DNA of 64,000 nt from Candidatus Poribacteria bacterium (GTDB lineage Bacteria > Poribacteria > WGA-4E > WGA-3G): positions 77,743 to 141,742 of the forward strand of contig JAPPBX010000017.1 in assembly GCA_026702755.1 (NCBI GenBank). Direction: 5' to 3'. Every line of letters starts with the position of its first letter. Within the stretch, counting starts at the first letter, position 1. A model generated the notes under the pieces. That model had not been told where the DNA came from and did not search any database. It saw only the letters and a list, made by a program, of their open reading frames with translations. Below are positions 35,091-44,771 of the stretch, one piece after another. The position numbers and the translations under genes are program-made.

Positions 35091-36926
35091 GTGTTACGGA
35101 AACTTTCCTATTACACAGTTGCCTGGGTGGCACTCGTCGGGTGCCATCTTACCCTCTCACAGGTTCCAGACGCGTTCTGTCAGGAAGCAGATGCTGCGGA
35201 CCCCACAGCGCAGATTCGTGCTTACAAAGCGCAGTTGACTGCCGATGGTACTCAGACCGAAGTTCGCTTGAAACTTGCGAAGGTGTACCTTCAAATTGAG
35301 GCATACACTAAAGCGATTACTGAATATCAACAGGTAATAGCGATTGTCGAAGCGAACGGAGTTTTGGGAACCACAACACCTCCACCCGATTCGGATATTC
35401 CGACAGTTTACTACGGTTTGGGGTTGGCATATACAGGGCTTGAAAGGTTTGAGGATGCCATAACCGCTTATGAACGCTCAATCGCGTATCAACCTGACTG
35501 GGCATACAGTCACGCGGCTTTGGCGAGTGCTTACGCGAACATGCACCGTTATGCTGAGGCACTTGATGCTTACAAAGTGGCGATTGGGTTAGACCCAAAC
35601 GATGAGATGATTCATCACCAACTCGGGAATGTCTATAGCAAGCGTGGCGAACATGCAGCAGCGGTTCGCCATCAATTACAAGCAATTGCTATTGCACCAG
35701 AATTTGCATCTGCCCACTACCAGTTAGGACTCCTCTACGCACAAGAAAAACGATGGACTGACGCGATTGCGTCGTATCAAGCCGCGTATGTACACGATGA
35801 GACGTTGGCTGAAGCACTCTATAATCTGGCGCAAGCATATCTCCGGATTGGAGATACATCTGCTGCACGCGAGCAGATGGCACTCTTTGAAAAACGAAAA
35901 TCAGTGCTCAGCCCCCTTCACCAACTACGTGGGGCACTACAGCGGACACAAGACACAACCGAACGCGCACAGATTCTCGCCAATATCGGTAGGTTCTATC
36001 TCAAAGACGGACGTTATGAGCAAGCCATCTCGGAATACCAAAAAGCAATCGGAATGAATCCACAACTGGTATCTGCTTATAACGGTCTTGGTCTTGCCTA
36101 TACGATGCTTGAGAGGTATTCGGAAGCCGTTATTGCCCAACAGAAAGCATTAGAACTTCAACCAGATCTCGCGAAGGCATACGCAGGACTCGGTTTGACA
36201 TATTTCAGGCAGAATGTGTTAGAATCCGCATTGGAACATTACCAGCACGCCGTCGCTCTGGATCCTGAATTTTTGGAGGCGCGTCTGAAGATTGGGATAA
36301 TTCTGTTGAATCAGGAACGCTATGCGGAAGCGATTGATACGTATCTGGCGATTCTTGATATTAAGCCGAACGATCCTGAGGTCTACTATAATTTGGGATT
36401 ATGCTACGCGCATCAAGCGAAAGCCGGTAGTGATGAATTGTCTATTGAGGATTTGACAATCTCAGCATTGACGACACTCGAAAAAGCGGTTGCGCTTTCG
36501 GTGTCTGATACGGGTGATTTAAGTGAGACAGAACAGCCCCCGTTTTTAGCGGAGACCTATTATCTTATCGGTGAACTTCAGGCGAGCAAAGCGGATTTTA
36601 ATGCAGCAGAGAAGGCTTACTTAGCATCCGGTTTACCGAAGGCATACCATGCGCTTGCCCAGTTAATCGCGAAGTTTGTGAGAAAAAATAGGGACAACGG
36701 CAAACAAGGTGTGAATTTAGAAACCGCTCGACATTATGCACAAGAGGCTGTCCGATTGGATCCGAACGTGGCGAGTTATTACAACACACTCGCACTTATT
36801 GACTTTCAGCGTGGCGATTACTCACAAGCGGAAGAAGCGATCCGAAAAGCGTTGGAACTTGAGCCGAAAAATCGCAACTACCAACAAGGACTGAAACAAA
36901 TTTCTGGTAAATTAGCTGCTGAGTAA
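35091..36926 (+). CDS. Exported TPR-repeat protein
   Basis: 611 residues, GTG start behind GGGAGAG. N-terminal signal region with a possible lipobox (VALVGC), then at least nine tetratricopeptide repeats covering most of the chain; clear copies are PTVYYGLGLAYTGLERFEDAITAYERSIAYQPD and AYNGLGLAYTMLERYSEAVIAQQKALELQPD-type units. A charged linker around 265-290 splits them into two arrays. TPR superhelices are protein-interaction scaffolds; the partner is unknown. Only 35 bases follow the WG-tagged gene, so a link to handling of tagged proteins is conceivable but untested. Confidence 0.85.
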   Translation: MLRKLSYYTVAWVALVGCHLTLSQVPDAFCQEADAADPTAQIRAYKAQLTADGTQTEVRLKLAKVYLQIEAYTKAITEYQQVIAIVEANGVLGTTTPPPDSDIPTVYYGLGLAYTGLERFEDAITAYERSIAYQPDWAYSHAALASAYANMHRYAEALDAYKVAIGLDPNDEMIHHQLGNVYSKRGEHAAAVRHQLQAIAIAPEFASAHYQLGLLYAQEKRWTDAIASYQAAYVHDETLAEALYNLAQAYLRIGDTSAAREQMALFEKRKSVLSPLHQLRGALQRTQDTTERAQILANIGRFYLKDGRYEQAISEYQKAIGMNPQLVSAYNGLGLAYTMLERYSEAVIAQQKALELQPDLAKAYAGLGLTYFRQNVLESALEHYQHAVALDPEFLEARLKIGIILLNQERYAEAIDTYLAILDIKPNDPEVYYNLGLCYAHQAKAGSDELSIEDLTISALTTLEKAVALSVSDTGDLSETEQPPFLAETYYLIGELQASKADFNAAEKAYLASGLPKAYHALAQLIAKFVRKNRDNGKQGVNLETARHYAQEAVRLDPNVASYYNTLALIDFQRGDYSQAEEAIRKALELEPKNRNYQQGLKQISGKLAAE

Positions 36927-36936
36927 GGGATATTGC

Positions 36937-36958
36937 GACCGGGAGGTCCCTGCTACAG
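36937..36958 (+). repeat. Dispersed palindrome with CTGCTACAG tail, copy 5
   Basis: GACC, loop GGGA, GGTC, then CCTGCTACAG. Lies in the 60-base gap before the UbiD-type gene. Confidence 0.45.
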
Positions 36959-36987
36959 CAAAGAGTTAAAGAATAGAGGGGATTGAT

Positions 36988-38433
36988 ATGGCATACGATA
37001 GCCTTGCGGAGTTTGTGAAAGCCTTGGATCGTGCAGGCGAACTCAAACGGATTAAAACGACTGTCTCACCGGACTTAGAAATCGCTGAAATCACCGATAG
37101 GGTGAGTAAAGCAGAGGGTCCCGCGCTTCTCTTTGAAAAGGTCGAAGGCAGCGAGATGCCGCTTCTCATCAACACTTACGGTTCTTATCAGCGGATGGCG
37201 ATGGCACTTGGTGTTGATGATCTCGGACAGGTTGCGTCCGAAATTGAGAGTATGATTAAATTGGACGCACCTGATACCCTCCTTGATAAAATGAAAATCT
37301 TGCGGATGCTGTCCCAACTCACAAACTTTCCACCGAAAACCGTCAAAAAAGGCGCGTGTCAAGATGTTGTCCTGACCGGTGAGGACGCGACCTTAGATGT
37401 CCTACCGCTTATCAAATGCTGGCCCCTTGATGCGGATAAATATATTACCTTACCGCAAGTTTTTACGCATAGCCTCAAAACGGGTCAACGAAATGTTGGA
37501 ACTTATCGTTTACAGAAGATAAACCCGCACGCTTTAGCGATGCATTGGCAAATTCACCATGATGGTGCTTCACATCATCGAGAATATCGGCAAGCAGGGG
37601 AACAGATGCCTGTGGCAATAGCACTCGGCGGCGATCCAGCGATGTCTTACATTGGTACGGCACCGCTGCCCTCCGGCATTGATGAACTCCTATTTGCAGG
37701 ATTTCTCCGCAAATCCAATGTGGAGATGGTCCCTGCCAAAACTATTGACATGCTTGTGCCTGCAGATGCGGATATCGTGATTGAAGGATATATTGAACCG
37801 GATGAGACCTGCATTGAGGGACCCTTCGGCGATCATACAGGTTTTTATTCCTTGGCGGATGAATACCCACTTCTTCACATTACGGCGATTACGCACCGTA
37901 AGAACCCCATCTACCAGACGATCATCGTTGGCAAACCGCCGATGGAGGATTGCTACATGGGCAAGGCGACTGAGCGAATTTTTATGCCGCTGATTAAGAC
38001 GCAGCTGCCAGAACTTGTGGATATGAATCTACCGCTGTTCGGCGTATTCCACAATTTTGCCTTGATTTCTATTGACAAACGCTATCCGTATCATGCCAAA
38101 AAGATTATGCACAGTTTCTGGGGACTCGGGCAGCTGATGTTCAGCAAAATCATCATCGTTGTTGATAAAGACGTTGATGTTCAGAACGTCGAAGAGGTGC
38201 TTTTCTACGTCGGAAGCAATGTCGATCCGAAACGGGATGTGACGATTGTTGAGGGACCTGTGGATGTGTTGGATCATGCTTCCCCGCTTATGGGTGCCGG
38301 TTCTAAGATGGGCATTGATGCGACGACGAAGTGGGCAGAGGAAGGATACGAACGCGAGTGGCCTCAGGAAATTCAGATGTCTGATGAGGTCGTTGCGTTG
38401 GTTGATGAGAAATGGAAAAAGTACGGCTTTTGA
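36988..38433 (+). CDS. ubiD: UbiD-family decarboxylase
   Basis: 481 residues, normal length for prenylated-FMN-dependent UbiD decarboxylases. Family blocks are LPLIKCWPLDADKYITLPQVFTHS, GTYRLQKINPHALAMHWQIHHDGASH (FMN and metal contacts), PVAIALGGDPAMSY and EGPFGDHTGFYS with the catalytic Glu. In bacteria that make menaquinone by the futalosine route, a UbiD homologue (MqnL) performs the decarboxylation. mqnE and mqnA lie 10 kb away, so that role is likely. The cofactor-making UbiX is not seen here. Confidence 0.9.
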   Translation: MAYDSLAEFVKALDRAGELKRIKTTVSPDLEIAEITDRVSKAEGPALLFEKVEGSEMPLLINTYGSYQRMAMALGVDDLGQVASEIESMIKLDAPDTLLDKMKILRMLSQLTNFPPKTVKKGACQDVVLTGEDATLDVLPLIKCWPLDADKYITLPQVFTHSLKTGQRNVGTYRLQKINPHALAMHWQIHHDGASHHREYRQAGEQMPVAIALGGDPAMSYIGTAPLPSGIDELLFAGFLRKSNVEMVPAKTIDMLVPADADIVIEGYIEPDETCIEGPFGDHTGFYSLADEYPLLHITAITHRKNPIYQTIIVGKPPMEDCYMGKATERIFMPLIKTQLPELVDMNLPLFGVFHNFALISIDKRYPYHAKKIMHSFWGLGQLMFSKIIIVVDKDVDVQNVEEVLFYVGSNVDPKRDVTIVEGPVDVLDHASPLMGAGSKMGIDATTKWAEEGYEREWPQEIQMSDEVVALVDEKWKKYGF

Positions 38434-38457
38434 GAGATAGAACTTAGATAGGTATCA

Positions 38458-38480
38458 GGGTTACAAACCCGTCCCACAAT
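38458..38480 (+). repeat. Short palindrome with GTCCCACA tail
   Basis: GGGTT, loop ACA, AACCC, then GTCCCACAAT. Possibly a divergent member of the TCCTAC-tailed palindrome class. Confidence 0.3.
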
Positions 38481-38500
38481 GAGAAGTTAGGAGAAAAACG

Positions 38501-39571
38501 ATGGCAGAAACGATTTACGATGTCGCAGTCATTGGTGCGGGACCTGCTGGCACGCAAGCCGCGGTCTCAGCAAGCCATCAAATGCGGCATGTGCTTGTGC
38601 TACATTCTGGAAAGGTGAGTTTTAGTCGAGGGCGCGCGTATTGGTCGAAGTCGGTGGAAATTGAGGATGCTCCGGTCTTTCCGGGTATCATCGGACCCCA
38701 TTTTGCAAAAGAACTCATGAAATGGATGGAAAGTCGTCCCGTTGTTGATTTCATGCTCGGATCGGAGAAACGGAAAACCGGAATTGACATACGCGATGGC
38801 TTGGTACAAAAACTCACGCGAAATGGCGACTACTTTGAACTCGAAGCGTCTACAAAAACACTTAAACAAAATACGTCTTTAGAGATAGCACATTTTAAAT
38901 CACGTACCGTTGTGGTTGCAGCTGGATTTGACGACAAGTGGCCCGATATTGAGTTTGATCCCGGTGAGGAACGGCTCTATAAGCAGTATGCTACGGTCTT
39001 TCGCTATGCGGGTAACAAAAAAGGATGGCACGTCTGTATCCGTTGCGATGGACATCTGCATGTGAATGAACATTTAGCACTTCTTGGTGTCGGTGACTAT
39101 ATCTATGAGGCAGCGATCGGTGCGCAAGACTTTACAGATAAAATTACAATCCTAACGAACGGTAGACCGCACGGTATGTCCCCACCTATATTGGAACAGG
39201 TGAAGGCACGTAAAATTAATATCATTGAGACAAAGATTAAACGGCACATTGGTGAAAAAACAGACCTTTTAGGATTTGAGATGGTTGATGGAAGCGAGTT
39301 GTTTTTCCACGGTTTCCTTGTTGATGAAGGGTTAATCCCAAATACGAAGTTTCTTGACGGATGGGACTACCAAAAAGATGAGGAAGGCTTGATTGTCGCA
39401 AACGAGGATATGCAGATGCTCGACAGCAACGGGGATCCGATTCCTGGACTGTTTGCTGCAGGAGACATCATATCAGGTGAGCGGAACCTGATCGCAACGG
39501 CGTTCGCACTTGGACAGGAAGCGGGTTTGTCGGCATCAGACTCCTTGCGTCGGTGGCACTTTCCGGATTAG
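38501..39571 (+). CDS. Thioredoxin-reductase-like FAD/NAD(P) oxidoreductase
   Basis: 356 residues. FAD-binding GAGPAGTQAA (12-21), redox pair CIRCDG (Cys179 and Cys182) in the position of the TrxB CATCDG motif, the NAD(P)-domain LGVGDYIYEAAIG, and GLFAAGDIISGERNLIATAFALGQEAG near the C-terminus. It is somewhat longer than typical TrxB (about 315) and has an extra stretch at about 115-135. Ribosome site AGGAG. The electron acceptor is unknown; the thiol-dependent selenoproteins 16 kb away are one candidate, without direct evidence. Confidence 0.82.
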   Translation: MAETIYDVAVIGAGPAGTQAAVSASHQMRHVLVLHSGKVSFSRGRAYWSKSVEIEDAPVFPGIIGPHFAKELMKWMESRPVVDFMLGSEKRKTGIDIRDGLVQKLTRNGDYFELEASTKTLKQNTSLEIAHFKSRTVVVAAGFDDKWPDIEFDPGEERLYKQYATVFRYAGNKKGWHVCIRCDGHLHVNEHLALLGVGDYIYEAAIGAQDFTDKITILTNGRPHGMSPPILEQVKARKINIIETKIKRHIGEKTDLLGFEMVDGSELFFHGFLVDEGLIPNTKFLDGWDYQKDEEGLIVANEDMQMLDSNGDPIPGLFAAGDIISGERNLIATAFALGQEAGLSASDSLRRWHFPD

Positions 39572-39589
39572 GAGGGATACATAGAGATA

Positions 39590-42475
39590 ATGCAGAACGG
39601 ACAAAAAGACACTGTCTACATTATTGATACACACGCTGAGATATTTCGGGCGTATTACGCGATTCGTAGTGGTTTGACAAGCAGTATCACCGGCGAAGCG
39701 ACACATGCTGTGTTCGGGTTTGCCGGGACACTGATTAGAATTTTAACCGAACTTCAGGCAAAGTATGTCGTCGCTGCGATTGATACGCCGGGCGATACAT
39801 TTCGCAATGAACTTTATTCGGAATACAAGGCGAATCGAGCTCCGGCACCTGACGATTTGGTGACGCAAATTCATCGCATTTTACAGTTGCTTGAGGCATT
39901 CGGTATCTTGACGCTCGGTAAACCTGAATTGGAAGCGGACGATATCATCGCCTCTGTTACACAGGCAATACTTGACAATTCAGAGACACAAGATGTCGAT
40001 GTCACTATCATTTCAAGGGACAAAGACCTTGAGCAGCTGCTGCTTGGTGATCGCGTAACGATGCTTGACCTTCATAATGACAAAATTATTGATGAGCGAT
40101 CGTTGAACGAAACGAAGGGCATAGAACCCTCTCAGGTCGTTGATGTGCTTGCGTTGATGGGTGATACTTCAGACAATGTACCCGGTGTTGAAAAAATCGG
40201 CTTGAAAACGGCAGCGCAATTGATTCAGCAGTACGGTTCCATTGATGGTATTTTTGAGAATATTGATGAGATTAAAGGGAAGCGTCGCGAGAATCTCGAA
40301 AAGGCGCGTTCGCAACTGGCACTCGCACAGCAGCTTGTAACCTTAAAGCGGGATGCTGTCCCGGATTTCTCTATAGAGCAGGCACGTGTCAAACCGCTGG
40401 ATCTCCAGAAAATCCTTCCGCTGTTTCGAGAATTAGAACTCAAGCGTTATGAACAGGTTGTAACGGAACTCGCGGATGGAGATTCTGCCTCCGCCGCACC
40501 AACACCGACAACACGCAAAGAGCGAGTTGCAGAATTGGCGCAGAAAACAGACTCAATTTTGGACAAGGGAGACTATGAGACAGCTGAAACTGGTGACTAT
40601 TCGGCAGTTGTTACGACCTCCCAACTGACAGAGCTCGTTGACACCCTTTCGGCACAGGAGATTATCAGTTTTGATACGGAAACGGATGGTTTGGAACGCG
40701 AGTCTACACTTTGCGGATTAAGTTTTTCGTGGAAACCGAACCATGGTGTTTATGTGCCAGTTCGTTCACCTCATCCTGAAGATCATTTGGATACGGAGAC
40801 TGTGCTTTCAGCACTCAAACCGATTCTGGAAGATCCCAATCTACCGAAATGTGGACATAACCTGAAGTTTGATGCGGGTATTCTCATCCGGAATGGGGTT
40901 AAACTCCAAGGAGTCGTTTTTGATACGCTGCTCGCAAGCCAGTTAGTTGACGCACGAACCCCCTCCCACAATCTTGATACGCTTGCATTGCTCCATTTGA
41001 ACCACAAGATGATCTCTTTTGAGGAACTCACATCGTTCCCCGACAGTGCAACCGATGTGGATGACACCGATAAAGAAGTTGAAGATCTCGGCGGGCTATT
41101 TGATACGGCAGGACAGAAAACAATTGACGAAGTTCCCTTGGAACAGGCTACAGTTTACGCTGCAGAAGATGCCGATGTCGCGCTACGACTCTATCATTTT
41201 CTTGTGCCGAAATTGGATGAGATGGGTATTACGGCATTGGTGCGCGATATAGAATCGCCGCTCGCACCTATTCTCGCTGAGATGGAGTATAATGGCATTG
41301 TTTGCGATAAGTCGGAGCTCAACCGTCAAAGCAGTGTGATTAGTGAACTCGTTGATGCTCGGCAAAAACAGATTCACGGAATCGTTGGTTATCCGTGTAA
41401 CATTGATTCTCCAAAGCAACTCGCGCAAGTATTGTTTGAGGATCTTGGTTTTAAACCAGTGAAACGGACGCGAGGTGGCAACGTTTCGACGGATGTGACC
41501 GTGTTGGAGGCACTCTCTCTGAGGGAGGATATCAACGACCCAAAGACGAGCGTGCCGCGCTTAATAATTGAATACCGTCAGTTCCGTAAGTTACAAAGCA
41601 CCTATCTGGCACAACTTCAGAGTGCTATCGACCCAGAGACGGAGCGTATCCACACACATCTTTATCAATTAACAACAGCGACAGGTCGTTTGAAATCCGA
41701 CGGTCCGAATCTACAGAACATTCCCGTCCGAACTGAGATTGGGAGGCAATTGCGGTGTGCATTCAGAGCACCGGAGGGGCATAAGTTAATCTGCGCGGAT
41801 TATTCACAAATTGAGCTGCGTATTCTTGCCCACTTTAGCGAAGATGCGCAACTAATCGAAACCTTCGCGCAGGATTTGGACATCCACACGGCAGTCGCTT
41901 CGCAGGTGTTTGAAATGCCGACGGCATCGGTTACTCGTGAACTTCGGGATAAGGCAAAGACTATTAATTTTGGCATCATTTACGGGGTATCCCCAACAGG
42001 GCTTTCACGTCGGATTAAAGGGATGAGTGTAAAGGAAGCGGCTGCTCTTATTGATGATTATAAAACACGTTTTCCAGGGATAGATCGTTTTCTGCAAGAG
42101 TGTGTCCAACAGGCATCGGATCACGGGTATGTGAGTACGCTCACTGGCAGACAGCGTGCGATTCCCGAAATATATGCCACCAACCGAAGTCGGCGCAGTC
42201 TGGGCGAACGGTTGGCAATCAATACTGTAGTGCAAGGTTCTGCTGCAGACCTGATGAAAGCGGCGATGGTACGTGTGCAGCACCGAATTGATGCGGACAG
42301 ATTACCCCTAAAAATGCTGTTACAGATTCATGACGAACTGGTGCTTGAAACGCCAGAGGCACTTGCGGAGGTGCACGCCGCCATTGTCTGTGAAGAGATG
42401 GAGAATGCGATGTCGCTTCAAGTACCGCTTCGGACAGAGGCAGGAATCGGTGATAATTGGATGGTTGCAAAGTAA
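39590..42475 (+). CDS. polA: DNA polymerase I
   Basis: 961 residues with all three domains. 5'-3' exonuclease at about 1-310 (VYIIDTHAEIFRAYYAI, ELEADDIIAS, LMGDTSDNVPGVEKIG). 3'-5' exonuclease at about 345-540, which keeps the catalytic acids (FDTETDG), so proofreading is probably active. Polymerase at about 570-961 (CADYSQIELRILAHFSED for motif A, INFGIIYGVSPTGLSRRI for the O helix, IHDELVLE for motif C). It functions in Okazaki fragment processing and repair. It follows the reductase gene after 18 bases. Confidence 0.97.
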   Translation: MQNGQKDTVYIIDTHAEIFRAYYAIRSGLTSSITGEATHAVFGFAGTLIRILTELQAKYVVAAIDTPGDTFRNELYSEYKANRAPAPDDLVTQIHRILQLLEAFGILTLGKPELEADDIIASVTQAILDNSETQDVDVTIISRDKDLEQLLLGDRVTMLDLHNDKIIDERSLNETKGIEPSQVVDVLALMGDTSDNVPGVEKIGLKTAAQLIQQYGSIDGIFENIDEIKGKRRENLEKARSQLALAQQLVTLKRDAVPDFSIEQARVKPLDLQKILPLFRELELKRYEQVVTELADGDSASAAPTPTTRKERVAELAQKTDSILDKGDYETAETGDYSAVVTTSQLTELVDTLSAQEIISFDTETDGLERESTLCGLSFSWKPNHGVYVPVRSPHPEDHLDTETVLSALKPILEDPNLPKCGHNLKFDAGILIRNGVKLQGVVFDTLLASQLVDARTPSHNLDTLALLHLNHKMISFEELTSFPDSATDVDDTDKEVEDLGGLFDTAGQKTIDEVPLEQATVYAAEDADVALRLYHFLVPKLDEMGITALVRDIESPLAPILAEMEYNGIVCDKSELNRQSSVISELVDARQKQIHGIVGYPCNIDSPKQLAQVLFEDLGFKPVKRTRGGNVSTDVTVLEALSLREDINDPKTSVPRLIIEYRQFRKLQSTYLAQLQSAIDPETERIHTHLYQLTTATGRLKSDGPNLQNIPVRTEIGRQLRCAFRAPEGHKLICADYSQIELRILAHFSEDAQLIETFAQDLDIHTAVASQVFEMPTASVTRELRDKAKTINFGIIYGVSPTGLSRRIKGMSVKEAAALIDDYKTRFPGIDRFLQECVQQASDHGYVSTLTGRQRAIPEIYATNRSRRSLGERLAINTVVQGSAADLMKAAMVRVQHRIDADRLPLKMLLQIHDELVLETPEALAEVHAAIVCEEMENAMSLQVPLRTEAGIGDNWMVAK

Positions 42476-42500
42476 AATTTTTCTATACAGAAAATTAAAA

Positions 42501-42529
42501 TTGACAAACAACAAAAGTTGTGATATAAT
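42501..42529 (+). promoter_or_regulatory. Consensus sigma-70 promoter
   Basis: TTGACA, 17-bp spacer, TATAAT: a perfect match in both boxes. It is 26 bases after the polA stop and directs transcription to the RRM gene, giving a leader of about 355 bases. Confidence 0.85.
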
Positions 42530-42892
42530 TTATTGTAAATTTTAAGGGAAATGTGATAGCGTCCGCTGGCAAAGTTACGAGTAGTGTTTTGACAGTTCTA
42601 CGGTTTGGGACCTGAAACGCTCTATTTATGAAGTGTGATGCGTCTTCCAACCAGAGATTGATGAGAGTTGATTTTTGCCAATCTTTGCAATATGGGCATT
42701 GCGTGCAATGTCCGCCTACGCTTGCTGCCAAATTTCTGCCTTTGAAAATGCTGACAGTGCTCAGTTTTCTCATTTTCCCGTATTTTTATTCCATATTCTG
42801 GTCTTTTGAAGGGTTACCGGTTCGTGTAGATGTACCGGTTGGCTTCATGATACTGGATTGGAATGTATATAATTTCCAAAAGGAGAAACGAG
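42530..42892 (+). other. Long untranslated leader of the RRM gene
   Basis: About 360 bases between the promoter and the RRM start. Reading frames across it have no ribosome site or recognisable protein. Cold-induced RNA-binding proteins in other bacteria often have such leaders; a regulatory structure is possible but I could not define one. Confidence 0.45.
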
Positions 42893-43183
42893 ATGAATAT
42901 CTACGTTGGCAACGTGCCTTATGCGGCCACGGAAACCGACCTCGAAGAACTCTTTGGTGAGTATGGTCCGGTTGCTACCGCTACCATTATCCGTGACCGA
43001 TACGATGGTCGCTCCAAAGGGTTTGGCTTCGTTGAGATGGAAAACCAAGAGGATGGCGAGCGAGCGATAGAGGCGTTGGATGGCCAAGAAATGATGGGAC
43101 GTCCGCTGAAAGTCAATCCTGCGCGTCCTCGCACAGAACGCCGCGAGCCACGTCGCTATGACGACGATGACGCGGGAATTTAG
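42893..43183 (+). CDS. RRM-type RNA-binding protein
   Basis: 96 residues, starting behind AAAAGGAGAAACG. A single RNA-recognition motif fills residues 1-80: RNP2 is IYVGNV (3-8), RNP1 is KGFGFVEM. The C-terminal 20 residues are Arg-rich then acidic (ARPRTERREPRRYDDDD). This is the small bacterial/cyanobacterial Rbp type that binds single-stranded RNA and is often cold-induced. Monocistronic between a strong promoter and a hairpin terminator. Confidence 0.93.
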   Translation: MNIYVGNVPYAATETDLEELFGEYGPVATATIIRDRYDGRSKGFGFVEMENQEDGERAIEALDGQEMMGRPLKVNPARPRTERREPRRYDDDDAGI

Positions 43184-43302
43184 CCTATTTCCTATCGGCT
43201 TCAATGTTGTTCGATCTACATGAACTGCTGGAAGTCGGATTGAGGAATGCCGCGATAGGATAACACATATTACTTTTTGTTCTGCTGCGGCTAACAAGTT
43301 TT

Positions 43303-43350
43303 ACCCCGGTTTTGGGATCTGTTTTATTTAAACGGGTCTTGAACCGGGGT
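43303..43350 (+). terminator. Hairpin after the RRM gene
   Basis: ACCCCGGTT and AACCGGGGT pair across a 30-nt loop, followed by TTACTTATTT. Lies between the RRM gene and a convergent LamG gene. Confidence 0.5.
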
Positions 43351-43436
43351 TTACTTATTTAAATTGATAGAAAACAGACTGGGGATACCGCAATCTGTGC
43401 CGTATCCCCAAGACTTCCGTTATGTACTGAAATGGC

Positions 43437-44213
43437 CTAATAGTCTTTCCGTTTGAGTGCTCCCCAAGTTACTGCGATTTTCCCAGCAGGTTCTACCGCG
43501 ACACCTAAGGCAGTCAGACCGTTATTCATAACGTCAGCAATATCGTTATCTGTCAAAGGAGCGTGGAAGAGAGCCACTTCGTCCATTGCCCCTGTGAACC
43601 AATTGCCGCTACCATCCCAAACACCGCATCCACCGATATTCACGTTGAAATCAGATCTGCCGTGGTTGGGCCAGTTTCCATTTACCGTTGTAGCATTTCC
43701 ATCAATGTAAACCTTCGTGAATTGTCGGGTCGCAACAGCAGCGACGTGGTGCCACTCACCCGCTGGGTGTTCGTATGCATTGTTATTACTACCCGCTGTG
43801 GGTGTCCATAGTGCAACGGTAGTGGGATTAATAAAACCGAATTCCGGTGAATCGTTCTGTCCTATCAACCCGACGCGATTAGAGGTAATATTCCCCGGCT
43901 TTACCCAAGCAACGACTGTGAATTCACGTACGCCGTTGAGAAGTTTTTGATTTGTATTCACACAGTTGCCTGTGCCATCAAATCCTAAGGCACCGCCGAA
44001 TCGTCCATCGACCCAAATAGGTGCGTTGACAATCGTTCCATGGTTATTGTTTCCTGAAGAGTCCATCGCTGTGGTTCCGCCGCCATCGTCGAACAACCAA
44101 ATACCGACAACACTACTCTGGTCAATTGCGGCACTACTGGTGTTCACAGCAACGAGACTGATTGCCATCAATCCAAGACCGAACAGGATAATTGTTAAAG
44201 CATTAAATTTCAT
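43437..44213 (-). CDS. Secreted LamG-domain protein with C-terminal WG tag
   Basis: 258 residues, ribosome site GAGAGG. Signal peptide about 1-28. The LamG-3 domain shows GIWLFDDGGGTTAMDSSGNNNHGTI, FTVVAWVKPGNITSNRVGLIGQND, GEWHHVAAVATRQFTKVYIDGN and MDEVALFHAPLTDNDIADVMNNG. The sequence resembles LamG domains of other phyla more than it resembles the 7.7-10.5 kb set, yet the chain ends in AGKIAVTWGALKRKDY, the shared tag. Confidence 0.85.
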   Translation of the reverse strand: MKFNALTIILFGLGLMAISLVAVNTSSAAIDQSSVVGIWLFDDGGGTTAMDSSGNNNHGTIVNAPIWVDGRFGGALGFDGTGNCVNTNQKLLNGVREFTVVAWVKPGNITSNRVGLIGQNDSPEFGFINPTTVALWTPTAGSNNNAYEHPAGEWHHVAAVATRQFTKVYIDGNATTVNGNWPNHGRSDFNVNIGGCGVWDGSGNWFTGAMDEVALFHAPLTDNDIADVMNNGLTALGVAVEPAGKIAVTWGALKRKDY

Positions 44214-44731
44214 TTGAATCCTCTCACTTTCTTTAAAGATTTGCCGCGCTGCAACGCGGGACTATTTCATGGGCTTACTCCGCTATCTGTAAAACTATCA
44301 GCACATGTTCCTCGCGCGATGTTCCTCGCAATGTCAGAATAGGAGATAAAAACATTATGACATATTTTGCATTAAAATGCAAATTTTTTTTCTGGCACTG
44401 CTATTTTATTATTATAGTATATATCCGTAGTGATTTTTAAATCAAATTAATTCTGGAGTGTCAAACGCAATTATATCCATCCCCTGAGAAAATTGATATC
44501 ATTCCACCTTTAAGATATACTTATACGGCATAAGACCTACGGTGCTTTTTTGTGGGTGCCACAGGATACAATTATAACGTGAATTTGATGTAAGAGATAC
44601 GAAGTTTTGTAATGAAATCTGCAGTTACTTGGACATTGTGAGGGCGAGGTTAAATGAAGATTGTGAATTTAATTGGGAAATGCTCCTATTAATTAATTGT
44701 CTGAGTCGGGATTCATCGGATTAGTTGATTG
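44214..44731. other. AT-rich intergenic region
   Basis: About 520 bases upstream of the leftward LamG gene. No gene is supported. It holds several near-promoter AT stretches (44400-44430) and GCAGTTACTTGGACA (44621), which recurs with one change at 51644 upstream of another tagged gene. Its function is unknown. Confidence 0.4.
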
Positions 44732-44765
44732 AAAAAAACGAGGGGCAAGGCATCGATGCCTCACC
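44732..44765 (-). terminator. Rho-independent terminator of trpS
   Basis: On the minus strand GGTGAGGC, 6-nt loop, GCCTTGCC, then seven T. Two pairs are G-U and exist only in minus-strand RNA; the plus-strand RNA would have two mismatches, so it acts for trpS. Confidence 0.8.
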
Positions 44766-44771
44766 TTCCGC

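Noticed and set aside
42628-42960. 110-residue frame in the RRM leader
   Set aside because: It runs into the RRM gene in a different frame and has no ribosome site; it contains unusual Cys and Phe runs rather than a domain.
44459-44485. TTGACA on the minus strand before the 43.4-kb LamG gene
   Set aside because: The matching second box is poor and the distance to the gene is about 250 bases.
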